Below are positions 22,488 to 34,099 of a stretch of 64,000 nt of DNA, in pieces; position 1 is the first letter of the stretch, and each line of letters begins with the position of its first letter. The notes beneath the pieces are model-generated. The model searched no databases. It was not told the DNA's origin and saw nothing but the letters and a program-made list of their open reading frames with translations. Location: NCBI GenBank assembly GCA_947311845.1, contig CAMZMU010000049.1:6161597-6225596 (forward strand). Reading direction: 5' to 3'. The position numbers were made by a program, and so were the translations under genes. This DNA is from Poa pratensis (Eukaryota > Streptophyta > Magnoliopsida > Poales > Poaceae).

Positions 22488-24102
22488 TGGTGGCTCTAGG
22501 TTAATAGTGCCAGAAACAATTGCTTGTACGTCACACGTCAGTTGGGAACCCCAAGAGGAAGGTATGATGAGTGCAGCAGTAAGTTTTCCCTCAGTATGAA
22601 ACCAAGGTTTAATCGACCAGTAGGAAAACGAGGTTTGCTTCGAAGGTGTTGGTGAGGAGTGTAGTGCGGCGCAACACCAGGGATTCCGGTGCCAACGTGG
22701 AACCTGCACAACACAATCAAATTACTTTGCCCCAACTTAACAGTGAGGTTGTCAATCTCACCGGCTTGCTGAAAACAAAGGGTTAAACGTATCGAATGGA
22801 AATGATGTTTGTTTGCATAAAACAGTAGAGAACAATGATTGCAGTAGATTGTATTTCAGATGTAAAAGAATGGACCGGGGTCCACAGTTCACTAGTGGTG
22901 TCTCTCCAATAAGATAACTAACATGCTGGGTAAACAAATTACAGCTGGGCAATTGACAATTGATAAGTGCATATAACATGCATGTGTGAGCTGTGGTGTC
23001 TACTATGAGATTCATTTGGGCATTACGACAAAGTACATAGACCGCTATCCAGCATGCATCTATGCCTAAATAGTCCACTTTCCGGTTAACATCCGTACCC
23101 CTTCCAGTATTAAGTTGCAAGCAACAGACAATTGCATTAAGTAATGTGCGTAATGTAAACAATACATTCATCCTTGAATAAAGCATTGCTGTTTTACCCC
23201 TAGTGGCAACAACACATCTACAACCTTAGAACTTGCTGTCACTATCCCAGGTTAAATAGAGGTTGAACCCAACTATCATGCATAAATACCCCCTCTTGGA
23301 GTTACAAGTATTCACGTGGCCAAGGCTTCAACAAGTAACGGAGAGCATGCAAGATCACAAATGACATAGACATGATAATATAATATTCAGCTCCACATAG
23401 GTATCAATATAAGTCAGATCCCAGCAAACACAACATGTAGCATTACAATAAGATGATCTTGATCATGATAGGCAGCTCACAAGATCTAAACATGATGGCA
23501 CAAGTGGAGAAGACAACCATCTAGCTACTGCTATGGACCCATAGTCCAAGGATGAACTACTCACGCATCACTCCGGAGGCGGGCATGGCGATGTAGAGCC
23601 CTCCGGTGATGATTCCCCTCTCCGGCAGGGTGCCGGGAAGAGCTTCAGAACCCCCCGAGTTAGGGTTGACGACGGCGGCGGCAGCGAATATGTTCTGGAT
23701 GAAAGGCTCGGTGTTTTAGGGTTTTCGCGTCTCGGGGAATAAATAGGCGAAGGGGCGATGTCGGCGGACCCCCGAGGGGCCCAAACCACCAGGCGCGGCT
23801 GTGGGCCTGCCGCCGCCTGTGGTTTGGCCACCTCGTGGTCTTCGTCTCTCCTTCGGACTCCGTGTACGTGCTGGAAAAATAGGGACTGGCCTTTTGTTTC
23901 GTGCAATTCCGAGAATATTTCCAGAAGTAACTTTCTGAAACCAAAAACAGCAGAAAACAGGGAACTGGCACTGTGGCATCTTGTTAATAGGTTAGTCCCA
24001 GAAAATGCATAAAAGTGATACGAAGTGTATATAAAACATGTAGCAAATGGTATAATATAAGCATGGAACAGCAGAAATTATGGATACGTTGGAGACGTAT
24101 CA
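22488..24102 (-). repeat. 3' LTR of the Athila-like element
   Basis: On the plus strand it reads TGGTGGCTCTAGG to GACGTATCA. About 1,615 bp, nearly identical to 29034-30650. Differences include single-base indels near 22524 and 22650, one near 23838 and a short divergent patch at 23800-23815. Confidence 0.9.
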
Positions 24103-26757
24103 AGCATCCCCAAGCTTAGTTCTACTCGTCCTCGAGTAGGTAAAACGATAACAACAAATAATTTCTGAGGAGACATGCTTTCACACAATCTTGATCAATA
24201 TATTGCAAGGCTCATGTCATGAATGAAGTGACTCAAAGCAATGATCTATAGTTTGCTAACAAATAGATAAAGAGTAAACAATGAATCATATAAGCAAAAA
24301 CTTTTCATGAATAGTACTTTCAAGACAAGCATCAAAAAGTTTTGCATAAGAGGTAACTCATAAAGCAATAGATTCAAAGTAAAAGGCATTGAAGCAACAC
24401 AAAGGATGATTAAGTTTCAGCATTGCTTTCAACTTGTAACATGTATATCTCATGGATAGTTGTCAACATAAAGCAATATAACAAGTGCAATAAGTAAATA
24501 TGTAAGAATCAATGCACACAAAGTTGACACAAGTGTTTGCTTCTAAGATAGAAAGGAGTAGGTAAACTGACTCAACATAAAGTAAAAGATAGGCCCTTCG
24601 CAGAGGGAAGCAGGGATTAAATCATGTGCTAGAGCTTTTTAAGTTTTCGAAAGCATATAGAGAGCACAAAATAAGTATTTGAGAGGTGTTTGTTGTTGTC
24701 AACGAATGGTAGTGGGCACTCTAACCCCCTTGTCAACCAGACTTTCAAAGAGCGGCTCCCATGAAGGACGTTATTCTACCAGCAAGGTAGATCATCCCTC
24801 TTCTCTTTTGTTTACACATGTATTTTAGTTTCTTTATAGATGACACTCCTCCCAACCTTTTGCTTACACAAGCCATGGCTAACCGAATCCTCGGGTGCCT
24901 TCCAACATTCACATACCATGGAGGAGTGTCTATTGCAAAATTAAGTTGCTTACTGATAAATCAGGGCAAAACATGTGAAGAGAATTATTAATGAAAGTTG
25001 TAATTAATTGGGGCTGGGCACCCCGTTGCCAGCTCTTTTTGCAAATTATTGGATAAGCGGATGTATATGCCACTAGTCCATTGGTGAAAGTCTGTCAGAA
25101 GTAAATGACAAGATTGAAAGATAAAACACCACATACTTCCTCATGAGCTATAAAACATTGACACAAATAAGGAGTAATAAAGTTTTGAATAGTTTAAAGG
25201 TAGCACATGAAATATTTACTTGGAATGGCAGGAAATACCACATAGTAGGTAGGTATGGTGGACACAAATGGCATGGGTTTTGGCTCAAGTTTTGGATGCA
25301 CGAGAAGCATTCCCTCTCAGTACAGAGTTTAGGCTAGCAAGGTTGTTTGAAGCAAACACAAGTATAAACCGGTACAGCAAGAATCACATAAAAACATATT
25401 GCAAGTATTATAAGACTCTACACTGTCTTCCTTGTTGCTCAAACATTTTACCAGAAAATATCTAGACCTTAGAGAGAACAAATATGCATCCCAAGTCTCA
25501 ACAAGCTCTACGGTAGTTCTCCACTACTAGGCTTTAACTACATGATGCAAGAGCTTAAACATGATCTACTTGAGAGCTCAAAACAATTGCAAAGCATCAA
25601 ATCAAAACAAGACAATGATCTACAAGAATGCATATGTCTTTTCCAATACCAACTACTACATGTAGCATTTTCTTTCTTCCAAACAAACACCAATAATTTA
25701 TTTAAACATAAACTCTCCAAATGATAATATAATGCAGCAAGAGAGTATTTATAAACAAGTGCTAACAGCTCGAAGAGATGCATGAAAAACAGGAGCTAAA
25801 AGCACTGCAGTAGCTAGTTAAGAATACTCAACAAATATAAGTGAAGAACATGAGTATTCACATGAAAAAGCGGAGCGTGTCTCTCTCCCACACAAGGATT
25901 GCTAGGATCCGAATTTATTCAAACAAAAACAAAAATAAAAACACACAGACGCTCCAAGTAAAGCGCATAAGATGTGAAAGAATTAAAATATAGTTTCACT
26001 AGAGATGACCTGATAAGTTTGTTGATGAAGAAGGGGATGCCTTGGGCATCCCCAAGCTTAGACGCTTGAGTCTCTCTGAATATGGTTGGGATGAACCACG
26101 GGGGCATCCCCAAGCTTAGGCTTTTCACTCTTCTTGATCACATAATATCACCCTTCTCGCTTGATCCTTGAAAACTTCCTTCACACCAAACTCAAGACAG
26201 TTCTCATTAGAGGGTTAGTGCATAATCAAAAATTCTCATATTCTGTAATGATACAATCAATCCCAAAGCTTCTGGACATTAGCTACAGCCACCAATGCTT
26301 TGTGGAGCAAAGAAATCCACACAAACACAGTAAAAGAGCGAATGCAAAACAAAAGGCAGAATCTGTCAAAAACAGAACAGTCTGGAATGACGAATTTTTT
26401 CGAGGCACTTAAGTTGCTCAGATGGATCTGGCCTAAAATAATGAAAGTTGCGTACATATCTCAGGAATATGCGTGATTTTTCTCAGAATTTTTTGAATTT
26501 TCTACAGGGAGATAAGCTCAAATCCGTGACAGCTAAAAATCTGTCACTGCGCAGAAATCCAAATCTTGCATCAACTTTCAATATAGAACTTTACTTGGCA
26601 CAACATTGCGATAAAATAAAGATACAAAGGAGTTGCTACAGAAGTAACAAAACTCCTTGACTCAAAGAAAACAAAAATAACAGCAAATAAAAACGATGGG
26701 TTGTCTCCCATAAGCGCTTTTCTTTAACGCCTTTCAGCTAGGCGCAGAAAGTGAAAA
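24103..26757. other. Non-coding interior of the Athila-like element
   Basis: No open frame above about 90 codons and none with a recognised motif. On the minus strand a purine-rich stretch (CTTGGGGATGCT) abuts the 3' LTR at 24103 and probably serves as polypurine tract. The same GGCATCCCCAAGCTTAG block recurs at about 26045 and 26104. This is where reverse transcriptase and integrase would be in a complete element. Confidence 0.7.
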
Positions 26758-27490
26758 TCAAGTGTTGTCAAGAGAAGAAGCATCAACATCATAACTTGCT
26801 CTAACAATAGAGTCAAAAGGTAACTTCATTCTCTTCCTAGGGAAGTGTTCCATACCTTTCTTGAGAGGAAATTGGTACCTTATATTACCTTCTTTCATAT
26901 CAATGATGGCACCAACAGTTCGAAGAAAAGGTCTTCCCAAAACAATAGGACAAGATGCATTGCATTCAATATCCATAACAATAAAATCAACGGGGACAAG
27001 GTTATTTTTACGTAATAAAAACATCATTAACTCGCCCCAAAGGTTTCTTCATAGCATTATCAGCGAGAAAAACATCCAAATAACAATGTTCCAAAGGTGG
27101 CAAATCAAGAATATCATAAAGCTTCTTGGGCAAAACTGAAACACTTGCACCAAGATCACACAAGGCATTGCAATAAAAATCATTCACCTTTACCTTAATG
27201 ATGGGTTCCCAACCATCTTCTAATTTCCTAGGAATAGAAGCTTTAAGTTTCAACTTCTCCTCCCTAGCTTGCAAAAGAGCATTTGTAATATGCTTTGTAA
27301 AAGCCAAATTAATAGTGCTAGCATTGGGACTTCTAGCTAATTTTTGCAAGAACATAATAACTTCAGAGATGTTACAATCATCAAAATCAAAATCATTATT
27401 GTCAATGGTGGTGGAACCATTGTCTCCAATAGTTTGAAAAATTTCAGCACTTTTATCAGAAAAAGTTTCAGCAGTTTTAGGCAATTTCAA
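26758..27490 (-). pseudogene. Aspartic protease region of the Athila-like element
   Basis: Minus strand, in two frames. The first (27490-27008) carries PRKLEDGWEP, then the active-site region NALCDLGASVSVLPKKLYD with Asp-Leu-Gly in place of the more usual Asp-Thr/Ser-Gly. That is normal for Athila-type proteases. The second frame (27027-26758) continues VPVDFIVMDIE and CPIVLGRPFLRTVGAIIDM. A frame change at a T run near 27015 separates them, and another separates this part from gag at 27487. The protease would cleave Gag. Confidence 0.8.
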
Positions 27491-28848
27491 ACGCTTGCAG
27501 AAGTAGTAGAGACATTATCAACACCAATAACATTACCATCAATAGTAGGAGGTTTACTAGCATGTGAAACATTAGCATTACTAGTGGTGGTGATAGTACA
27601 AACTCTAACTATACTATTCTCTTTTTCAAGTTCTTCCTCTTTTTCCCACCTAGCATGCAATTCAGCCAACATCCTAATATTATTATCAATTCGAACTTGG
27701 ATGGCATTTGCTGTAGCAAATGACTTAATATCTTTAACTTCATTAGGCATAACTTTCAGTTTTAGAATTTCAACATCATGAGCAAGACTATCAACTTTAG
27801 AGACAAGATCATCAATTTTTTCAAACTTTTCCTCAACAGTTTTATTGAAAGCTTTTTGTGTGCTAATAAATTCTTTAAGCATAGCTTCAAGATCAGAGGA
27901 CACACTTCTATTGTTGCTGTAGGAATTACCATAAGAATTGCCATAACCATTTGAAGGATAAGGCTTATAATTGTTGCTACCAAAATTATTCCTATAAGCA
28001 TTGTTGTTGAAGTTGTTGTTTTTAATGAAGTTTACATCAACATGCTCTTCTTGAGCAACCAATGAAGCTAAAGGAACATTATTAGGATCAACATGAGATC
28101 TACCATTCACAAGCATAGACATAATAGCATCAATCTTATCACTCAAAGAGGAGGTTTCTTCAACAGAATTTACCTTCTTACCTTGAGGAGCTCTTTCGGT
28201 GTGCCATTCGGAATAGTTGATCATCATATCATCAAGTAGCTTTGTTGCTGCACCTAAAGTGATGGACATAAAGGTTCCTCCAGAGGCTGAATCCAATAAG
28301 TTCCTTGAGGAAAAATTTAATCCTGCATAAAAGGTTTGGATGATCATCCAAGTAGTCAGTCCATGAGTGGGACAATTCTTCACCAAAGATTTCATTCTTT
28401 CCCAAGCTTGAGCAACATGTTCATTATCAAGTTGTTTAAAATTCATAATGCTACTTCTCAAGGATATAATCTTAGCAGGAGGATAATATTTCCCTATGAA
28501 AGCATCTTTGCATTTTGTCCAAGAATTAATACTATTTCTAGGCAAAGAAAGCAACCATTCTTTAGCTCTTCCTCTCAAGGAGAAAGGAAAAAGTTTCAGT
28601 TTTATAATATCCCCATCCATATCCTTATACTTTTGCATTTCACAAAGTTCAACAAAGTTATTAAGATGGGCAGCAGCATCATCAGTACTAACACCAGAAA
28701 ATTGCTCTTTCATAACAAGATTTAATAGAGCAGGTTTAATTTCATAAAATTCTGCTGTAGAAGCAGGTGGAGCAATAGGAGTGCATATGAAATCATTGTT
28801 GTTTGTGCTAGTGAAGTCACACAACTTAGTGTTCTCAGGAGTACTCAT
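27487..28848 (-). CDS. Gag of the Athila-like element
   Basis: An open frame of 453 codons from the ATG at 28848 (MSTPENTKLCDF) to TGA at 27487. It contains the retrotransposon gag core: FPFSLRGRAKEWLLSLP, IGKYYPPAKI, HVAQAWERMKSLVKNCPTHG and FYAGLNFSSRNLLD. An asparagine-rich, glycine/tyrosine-rich segment (NNNFNNNAYRNNFG, YGNSYGNSYSNN) follows, then a coiled-coil-like part (VEEKFEKIDDLVSKVDSLAH). Gag packages element RNA into particles. It is the only long intact frame of the element, which fits a family kept mobile through its own Gag and foreign polymerase. No zinc knuckle was seen. Confidence 0.88.
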   Translation of the reverse strand: MSTPENTKLCDFTSTNNNDFICTPIAPPASTAEFYEIKPALLNLVMKEQFSGVSTDDAAAHLNNFVELCEMQKYKDMDGDIIKLKLFPFSLRGRAKEWLLSLPRNSINSWTKCKDAFIGKYYPPAKIISLRSSIMNFKQLDNEHVAQAWERMKSLVKNCPTHGLTTWMIIQTFYAGLNFSSRNLLDSASGGTFMSITLGAATKLLDDMMINYSEWHTERAPQGKKVNSVEETSSLSDKIDAIMSMLVNGRSHVDPNNVPLASLVAQEEHVDVNFIKNNNFNNNAYRNNFGSNNYKPYPSNGYGNSYGNSYSNNRSVSSDLEAMLKEFISTQKAFNKTVEEKFEKIDDLVSKVDSLAHDVEILKLKVMPNEVKDIKSFATANAIQVRIDNNIRMLAELHARWEKEEELEKENSIVRVCTITTTSNANVSHASKPPTIDGNVIGVDNVSTTSASV

Positions 28849-29005
28849 TTTGAAAAACAAAATAAACTGAATTAAACAAGTAACTAATTTTTTTGTGTTT
28901 TTGATAAGAGAGCAAACAAACTAAATAAAAATAAACTAAGCAAGACAAATAACAAAGTAAAGAGATTGGGTGTGAGAGACTCCCCTTGCAGAAGCAATTC
29001 GGTTT

Positions 29006-29023
29006 TCCCCGGCAACGGCGCCA
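29006..29023 (-). other. Primer binding site complementary to tRNA-Asp
   Basis: The plus strand carries TCCCCGGCAACGGCGCCA, the 3' end of tRNA-Asp. On the minus strand it is therefore the primer site, 10 bases inside the 5' LTR. Confidence 0.88.
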
Positions 29024-29033
29024 GAAAACGTGT

Positions 29034-30650
29034 TGGTGGCTCTAGGTTAATAGTGCCAGAAACAATGCTTGTACGTCACACGTCAGTTGGGAACCCCAAG
29101 AGGAAGGTATGATGAGTGCAGCAGTAAGTTTTCCCTCAGTATGAAACCAAGGTTTAATCGACCAGTAGGAAAACGAGGTTTGCTTCGAAGGTGTTGGTGA
29201 AGGAGTGTAGTGCGGCGCAACACCAGGGATTCCGGTGCCAACGTGGAACCTGCACAACACAATCAAATTACTTTGCCCCAACTTAACAGTGAGGTTGTCA
29301 ATCTCACCGGCTTGCTGAAAACAAAGGGTTAAACGTATCGAATGGAAATGATGTTTGTTTGCATAAAACAGTAGAGAACAATGATTGCAGTAGATTGTAT
29401 TTCAGATGTAAAAGAATGGACCGGGGTCCACAGTTCACTAGTGGTGTCTCTCCAATAAGATAACTAACATGCTGGGTAAACAAATTACAGCTGGGCAATT
29501 GACAATTGATAAGTGCATATAACATGCATGTGTGAGCTGTGGTGTCTACTATGAGATTCATTTGGGCATTACGACAAAGTACATAGACCGCTATCCAGCA
29601 TGCATCTATGCCTAAATAGTCCACTTTCCGGTTAACATCCGTACCCCTTCCAGTATTAAGTTGCAAGCAACAGACAATTGCATTAAGTAATGTGCGTAAT
29701 GTAAACAATACATTCATCCTTGAATAAAGCATTGCTGTTTTACCCCTAGTGGCAACAACACATCTACAACCTTAGAACTTGCTGTCACTATCCCAGGTTA
29801 AATAGAGGTTGAACCCAACTATCATGCATAAATACCCCCTCTTGGAGTTACAAGTATTCACGTGGCCAAGGCTTCAACAAGTAACGGAGAGCATGCAAGA
29901 TCACAAATGACATAGACATGATAATATAATATTCAGCTCCACATAGGTATCAATATAAGTCAGATCCCAGCAAACACAACATGTAGCATTACAATAAGAT
30001 GATCTTGATCATGATAGGCAGCTCACAAGATCTAAACATGATGGCACAAGTGGAGAAGACAACCATCTAGCTACTGCTATGGACCCATAGTCCAAGGATG
30101 AACTACTCACGCATCACTCCGGAGGCGGGCATGGCGATGTAGAGCCCTCCGGTGATGATTCCCCTCTCCGGCAGGGTGCCGGGAAGAGCTTCAGAACCCC
30201 CCGAGTTAGGGTTGACGACGGCGGCGGCAGCGAATATGTTCTGGATGAAAGGCTCGGTGTTTTAGGGTTTTCGCGTCTCGGGGAATAAATAGGCGAAGGG
30301 GCGATGTCGGCGGACCCCCGAGGGGCCCAAACCACCAGGCGCGGCTGGGCCCAGCCGCGCCACCTGTGGTTTGGCCACCTCGTGGCTCTTCGTCTCTCCT
30401 TCGGACTCCGTGTACGTGCTGGAAAAATAGGGACTGGCCTTTTGTTTCGTGCAATTCCGAGAATATTTCCAGAAGTAACTTTCTGAAACCAAAAACAGCA
30501 GAAAACAGGGAACTGGCACTGTGGCATCTTGTTAATAGGTTAGTCCCAGAAAATGCATAAAAGTGATACGAAGTGTATATAAAACATGTAGCAAATGGTA
30601 TAATATAAGCATGGAACAGCAGAAATTATGGATACGTTGGAGACGTATCA
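29034..30650 (-). repeat. 5' LTR of the Athila-like element
   Basis: About 1,617 bp and nearly identical to 22488-24102. The minus-strand start TGATACGTC (30650) borders the LINE, the end ACCA (29034) borders the inner region. If TGTTGG is taken as the edge it would start at 29031; the target duplication favours 29034. Confidence 0.9.
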
Positions 30651-30655
30651 AGGTT
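30651..30655. repeat. Target site duplication AGGTT (right)
   Basis: Partner of 22483-22487. With one copy removed the LINE frame is restored. Confidence 0.9.
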
Positions 30656-33141
30656 ATTTCTCCAATGCAAAGTGCATTTGTTCCTGGTCGGCTCATTACA
30701 GATAATGTGTTACTAGCCTATGAATGTGTACATTCAAATAAAAACAAGAGAAGGGGGGCGAATGGAACTTGTGCTGTTAAGCTTGACATGCATAAGGCCT
30801 ATGATCGAGTGGAGTGGATTTTCTTGGAGAACATGATGCGCAAGCTAGGATTTGATGAAAGATGGATAACAATCATGATGGCTTGTGTCCGGTCGGTAAG
30901 ATACCAGGTGAGATTCAATTCGGAGGAAACCGATATGTTTGTGCCTACTAGAGGTTTGAGACAAGGGGGCCCTCTCTCTCCCTACTTGTTCCTCTTATGT
31001 GCGGAAGGTTTGTCGAGTTTATTGCTGCATGAAGAAGAAGTTGGTGGCATCGATGGGGTAAGGGTGTGCAGAAATGCACCGTCAGTCTCACATCTCCTTT
31101 TTGCTGATGATTCCCTAAACCTCATGAAAGCTGATACGCCTAATGCAACTTCCCTGCAACAAGTTCTAGACACCTACTGTGCAAATTCAGGACAATTGGT
31201 GAGTTTATCAAAGTCTAGTATTTTCTTTTCTCCTAATACTAATGCCCTTGTGAGAGCAGAGATCTGTGAAACATTACACATTGATACAGAGGCTCTGTCC
31301 GATAAATATCTAGGGCTGCCGGCCTTGGTGGGTGTGGATAGAAGTGATTGTTTCCAGCATTTTATTGAAAGGATTATTCAGCGGGTCAATGGTTGGAAAG
31401 AAAAACAATTGTCTATCGGAGGTAAAGAAATTCTCTTGAAGGCTGTGGCTCAGGCTATTCCAGTCTACACAATGTTGGTTTTTCAAATACCGAAAGGAGT
31501 GTGCAAAGCTATGATGGATGCTATTGCTAGTTTCTGGTGGGGTGATGATAAAAACAGTAACAAAATGCACTGGTATGCTTGGTGGAAATTGTGCTATCCG
31601 AAAAATGAAGGAGGAATGGGTTTTAGAGATTTCCACTCTTTTAATCTAGCGATGTTGGCAAAGCAAGGATGGAGACTTATTAACGAACCTGAATTGTTGT
31701 GTGCCCGTGTCCTTCGAGCCAAATATTTCCCTCAAGGCGACATTCTTAAGGCGGGACCAAAAGTTGGGTCATCATTTACATGGCAAAGCATACTGGCTGG
31801 GTTAACTACTTTTAAGAGAGGATACATTTGGCGGGTTGGTAATGGTGAGAACATAAATATCTGGCAAGACCCATGGATTCCATCAAGCCCAACTAGGAAA
31901 ATTGTCTCTCCAAGAGGTACAACGGTGTATACTAAAGTTTCTGAACTAATCAGTCCAATTACAGGAACTTGGGATGAAACCCTCTTGAGAGATATTCTCC
32001 TTACGGTTGACGTTAACCGTGTCCTCCAAATCCCTTTAAATACACAAGGTTTCGAGGATTTCATTGCTTGGAACGGCACTACACATGGAAGGTACTCTGT
32101 CATATCTGGATATTATTGCAGTGGCGACACCAGTTCGGTGGGCCGGCGAACCAGCTTTCTCTCCCCGGGAGTTCGGCGAATAATCCAGTCTGGAAAACTC
32201 TTTGGAAATTAAAGATGGCTAGCAAGGTAAAAAAATTCATATGGAGAGCCCTACATGGAATCATACCTCTTAAGTGCATTTTAGCTAATCGGCATATTGG
32301 TACCTCGAGTGAATGCCCTATCTGTCGGAGGGGTCCTGAGGATGTTTGACATCTCCTTTTCCAATGTCAAACGGCGAGAGATATTTGGAGTTCTCTAGGG
32401 CTGCTGTCGGTCATTGAAGAAGCATCTCAGGGGGAAAATTCTGGGTCAGTCATCCTTGAGACGTTGCTGCGTACTCAAGGAGCTTCGGTTCTTGGGCTGG
32501 ATGTTGAGGTGAAAGAGACTGTGTCTATTGCGTGCTGGTACTTGTGGTGGATGAGGCGTAGGAGAACTCATGATGAAACAGTTCCCCAATAAACTCCTGT
32601 AGAATGTCAATTCTGACAACGGCTGCAAATCAGGCGAAAGCTCTAAAACCCCCAGGCGCCACCTCTGAAGTTAAATGGACAAAGCCTGAACCTAGACAAA
32701 TTAAACTGAATGTCGACGCTGCTTTTCATGCAGATGGTTGTGTGGGAGCTACAGGGGCTGTACTACGTGACTACAAGGGTAATTTTATTGCTGGATGTTG
32801 TAGGTATCTCCCAAACGTGGCATCAGCAGCGATGGCGGAAGCTGTGGCGATGAAGGAGGGGCTTGAATTGGCTACTAGAATGGGATGCAATACACATCGC
32901 TGAATCGGACTCGACGGAGACTATTGAAGCGTGTTCTGAAGCAACGATATGATGGAATGGATCAGCTGCGATCTTTGCTGATATTGTTGATATTGCCTCC
33001 TTATTGGGTAATATTAATTTCAGATATATACGGAGGGAGGCAAATGGAGCAGCACATGAGATAGCTAGGATTTGTTTTAATGATAAAATCGATTATAATT
33101 GGGACGAGATGATCCTCCTAGCTTTCTTCTTAGTTTTTTGA
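30651..33141 (+). pseudogene. LINE ORF2: reverse transcriptase, zf-RVT, RNase H
   Basis: The reverse transcriptase runs open from the junction to 32210. Motifs are [31 protein letters not shown] (catalytic Asp), [16 protein letters not shown] and [10 protein letters not shown] (FADD active site, about 31098-31127). Thumb and linker text follows ([52 protein letters not shown]). In a new frame comes the zf-RVT block ([30 protein letters not shown]) ended by a stop at 32347. RNase H (LNVDAAFHADGCVGATGAVL, AMAEAVAMKEGLELA) and its end (REANGAAHEIARI) need further frame changes near 32900. The element copied its RNA by target-primed reverse transcription; it is now dead. Confidence 0.9.
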
Positions 33142-33352
33142 TACACGATATAACTATTGATGATTAAAAGCAGCAAGTTTCAGACGCATTCTTTTCCTTC
33201 CAGGGTATCTAAAGGGATTAGAAGGTTTTCAATGAGACGGCTTGCTAGCATTGGTTCGTGTTTCAAAATAAACTACGAGTATCCAATCATCGATTCCTAA
33301 CTGAAGCAAGGCATACTAATAATCACAATCTGACGATACACACGTAGGTCAT

Positions 33353-33871
33353 CTACGACACGATCTTGTCGCCGTAGAGGGCCGCGAAGGCAACGTCGTC
33401 CTCGTCCTTGGACCGGCCCCACCACCGCGGCCCCGTGAATGGAAGCGCCAGCGACGTCACGAACCGCGCTGACATGGACCGACGGTGCCGTGGTGTCGTC
33501 GTCGCCTTTGACGGCGCCGTGCAGCTCCGTCGCACTGACGAAGCCGAGGCGAGAGCGCACCCGCTGGCACTGGACACGCGGGAAGAACAAGCAGTGCCGC
33601 CAGGATGCAGTGCAAGCCTTGGAGGGAGCTGCAGCGACGGCGCCGCGGTGGCAGCAGCGGGAGGCATGGCGAGCCTTGGAGGGAGCTGCAGCGACGGCGC
33701 AGCGGTGGCGGTAGCAGGAGGCACGGCGAGCCTTGGAGGGAGCTGCAGCGATGCCGGCAGGTTGTCGCCGTGGCCTGCAGGCTGCTTTGGGATGCCTGGC
33801 CGGAGCTCCCACTTGAAGGGAACTGACGCTGGTGTCCTGAAGGACGATGACGACTCCTCCGTCGACGCCAT
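33353..33871 (-). CDS. Small plant protein with PFKWE motif (DUF688-like), internal repeats
   Basis: Single-exon frame of 172 codons from ATG 33871 to TAG 33353. The N-terminus (MASTEESSSSFRTPASVPFK) contains SVPFKWELRPGIPK, the short block found in a plant family annotated as DUF688 or hydroxyproline-rich-like proteins of unknown role. Residues about 34-90 are three tandem 19-residue repeats (SLQLPPRLAMPPAAATAAP type), then a serine/arginine-rich part and a C-terminal block GPRWWGRSKDEDDVAFAALY. No signal peptide or membrane segment is seen. It lies downstream of the dead LINE and has its own TATA box. It is the only complete, undamaged gene-like frame outside transposons here. The family call is moderate; the function is unknown. 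Confidence 0.6.
   Translation of the reverse strand: MASTEESSSSFRTPASVPFKWELRPGIPKQPAGHGDNLPASLQLPPRLAVPPATATAAPSLQLPPRLAMPPAAATAAPSLQLPPRLALHPGGTACSSRVSSASGCALASASSVRRSCTAPSKATTTPRHRRSMSARFVTSLALPFTGPRWWGRSKDEDDVAFAALYGDKIVS
33614..33784 (-). repeat. 57-bp coding minisatellite, three copies
   Basis: Units start at about 33614, 33671 and 33728 on the plus strand (GCCTTGGAGGGAGCTGCAGC). The period is exactly 57 bp, or 19 codons, so copy-number change keeps the frame of the PFKWE-motif gene. Confidence 0.85.
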
Positions 33872-33945
33872 TACCACTAACAAATGGTGTGAACTGTGAA
33901 GTGTGATGGAAGCACAATAATACACAGACTGCCATGATAAGGAGC

Positions 33946-33952
33946 TTTTATA
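33946..33952 (-). promoter_or_regulatory. TATA box of the PFKWE-motif gene
   Basis: The minus strand reads TATAAAAGC, 75 bp before the ATG at 33871. A start of transcription about 30 bp downstream would leave a 5' UTR of about 45 nt. Confidence 0.5.
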
Positions 33953-34099
33953 TTGTCGGAAAAGAACCTTTTTTGCACAGTGCACCTTGGCCCTTTCGAT
34001 TATTGCTACAAATAGAGCCGACATGCGATCAGCGAGCTGCAAGTGACACGAAAAAATAATCAGACATTCAGCACTGTCGACGACAGCGATAACCAATTA

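Larger units (their letters stand above)
22488..30650 (-). mobile_element. Young non-autonomous Athila-like Ty3-gypsy LTR element
   Basis: An 8.16-kb element on the minus strand inserted in the LINE. It has two LTRs of about 1.6 kb, a tRNA-Asp primer site, gag and an aspartic protease, but no reverse transcriptase or integrase. The remaining inner 2.6 kb is non-coding. The LTR start on the minus strand (TGATACGTCTCCAACGTATC) and repeated GGCATCCCCAAGCTTAG blocks are familiar from Triticeae Athila-type families. LTRs are over 98% identical by eye, so insertion was recent. It must borrow polymerase and integrase from a related autonomous element. Confidence 0.93.
30651..33175 (+). mobile_element. 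LINE, 3' half
   Basis: Continuation of the LINE interrupted at 22487, starting with the second AGGTT. It holds most of the reverse transcriptase, the zf-RVT region and RNase H. The 3' end near 33175 is estimated from the end of coding (TTTTTTGA at about 33141) plus a short 3' UTR with GATGATTAAAAGCAGCAAG. No clear A tail is left. Confidence 0.88.

Noticed and set aside
22758..23186. 142-codon minus-strand frame present identically at 29304-29732
   Set aside because: It lies inside both LTRs; identity reflects the LTR pair, and the frame has no known motif.
30563..30650. Start of a long plus-strand frame at 30563
   Set aside because: The first part is LTR sequence that happens to be open into the LINE reverse transcriptase; real LINE coding resumes at 30651.
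22488..30650. Two 1.6-kb direct repeats as a segmental duplication
   Set aside because: The primer site, purine tract, gag/protease and 5-bp target duplication show they are LTRs of one element.
33408..33899. Plus-strand alanine/glycine-rich frame of 163 codons
   Set aside because: Antisense of the PFKWE-motif gene; the minus frame has the known motif, a TATA box and a plausible start.
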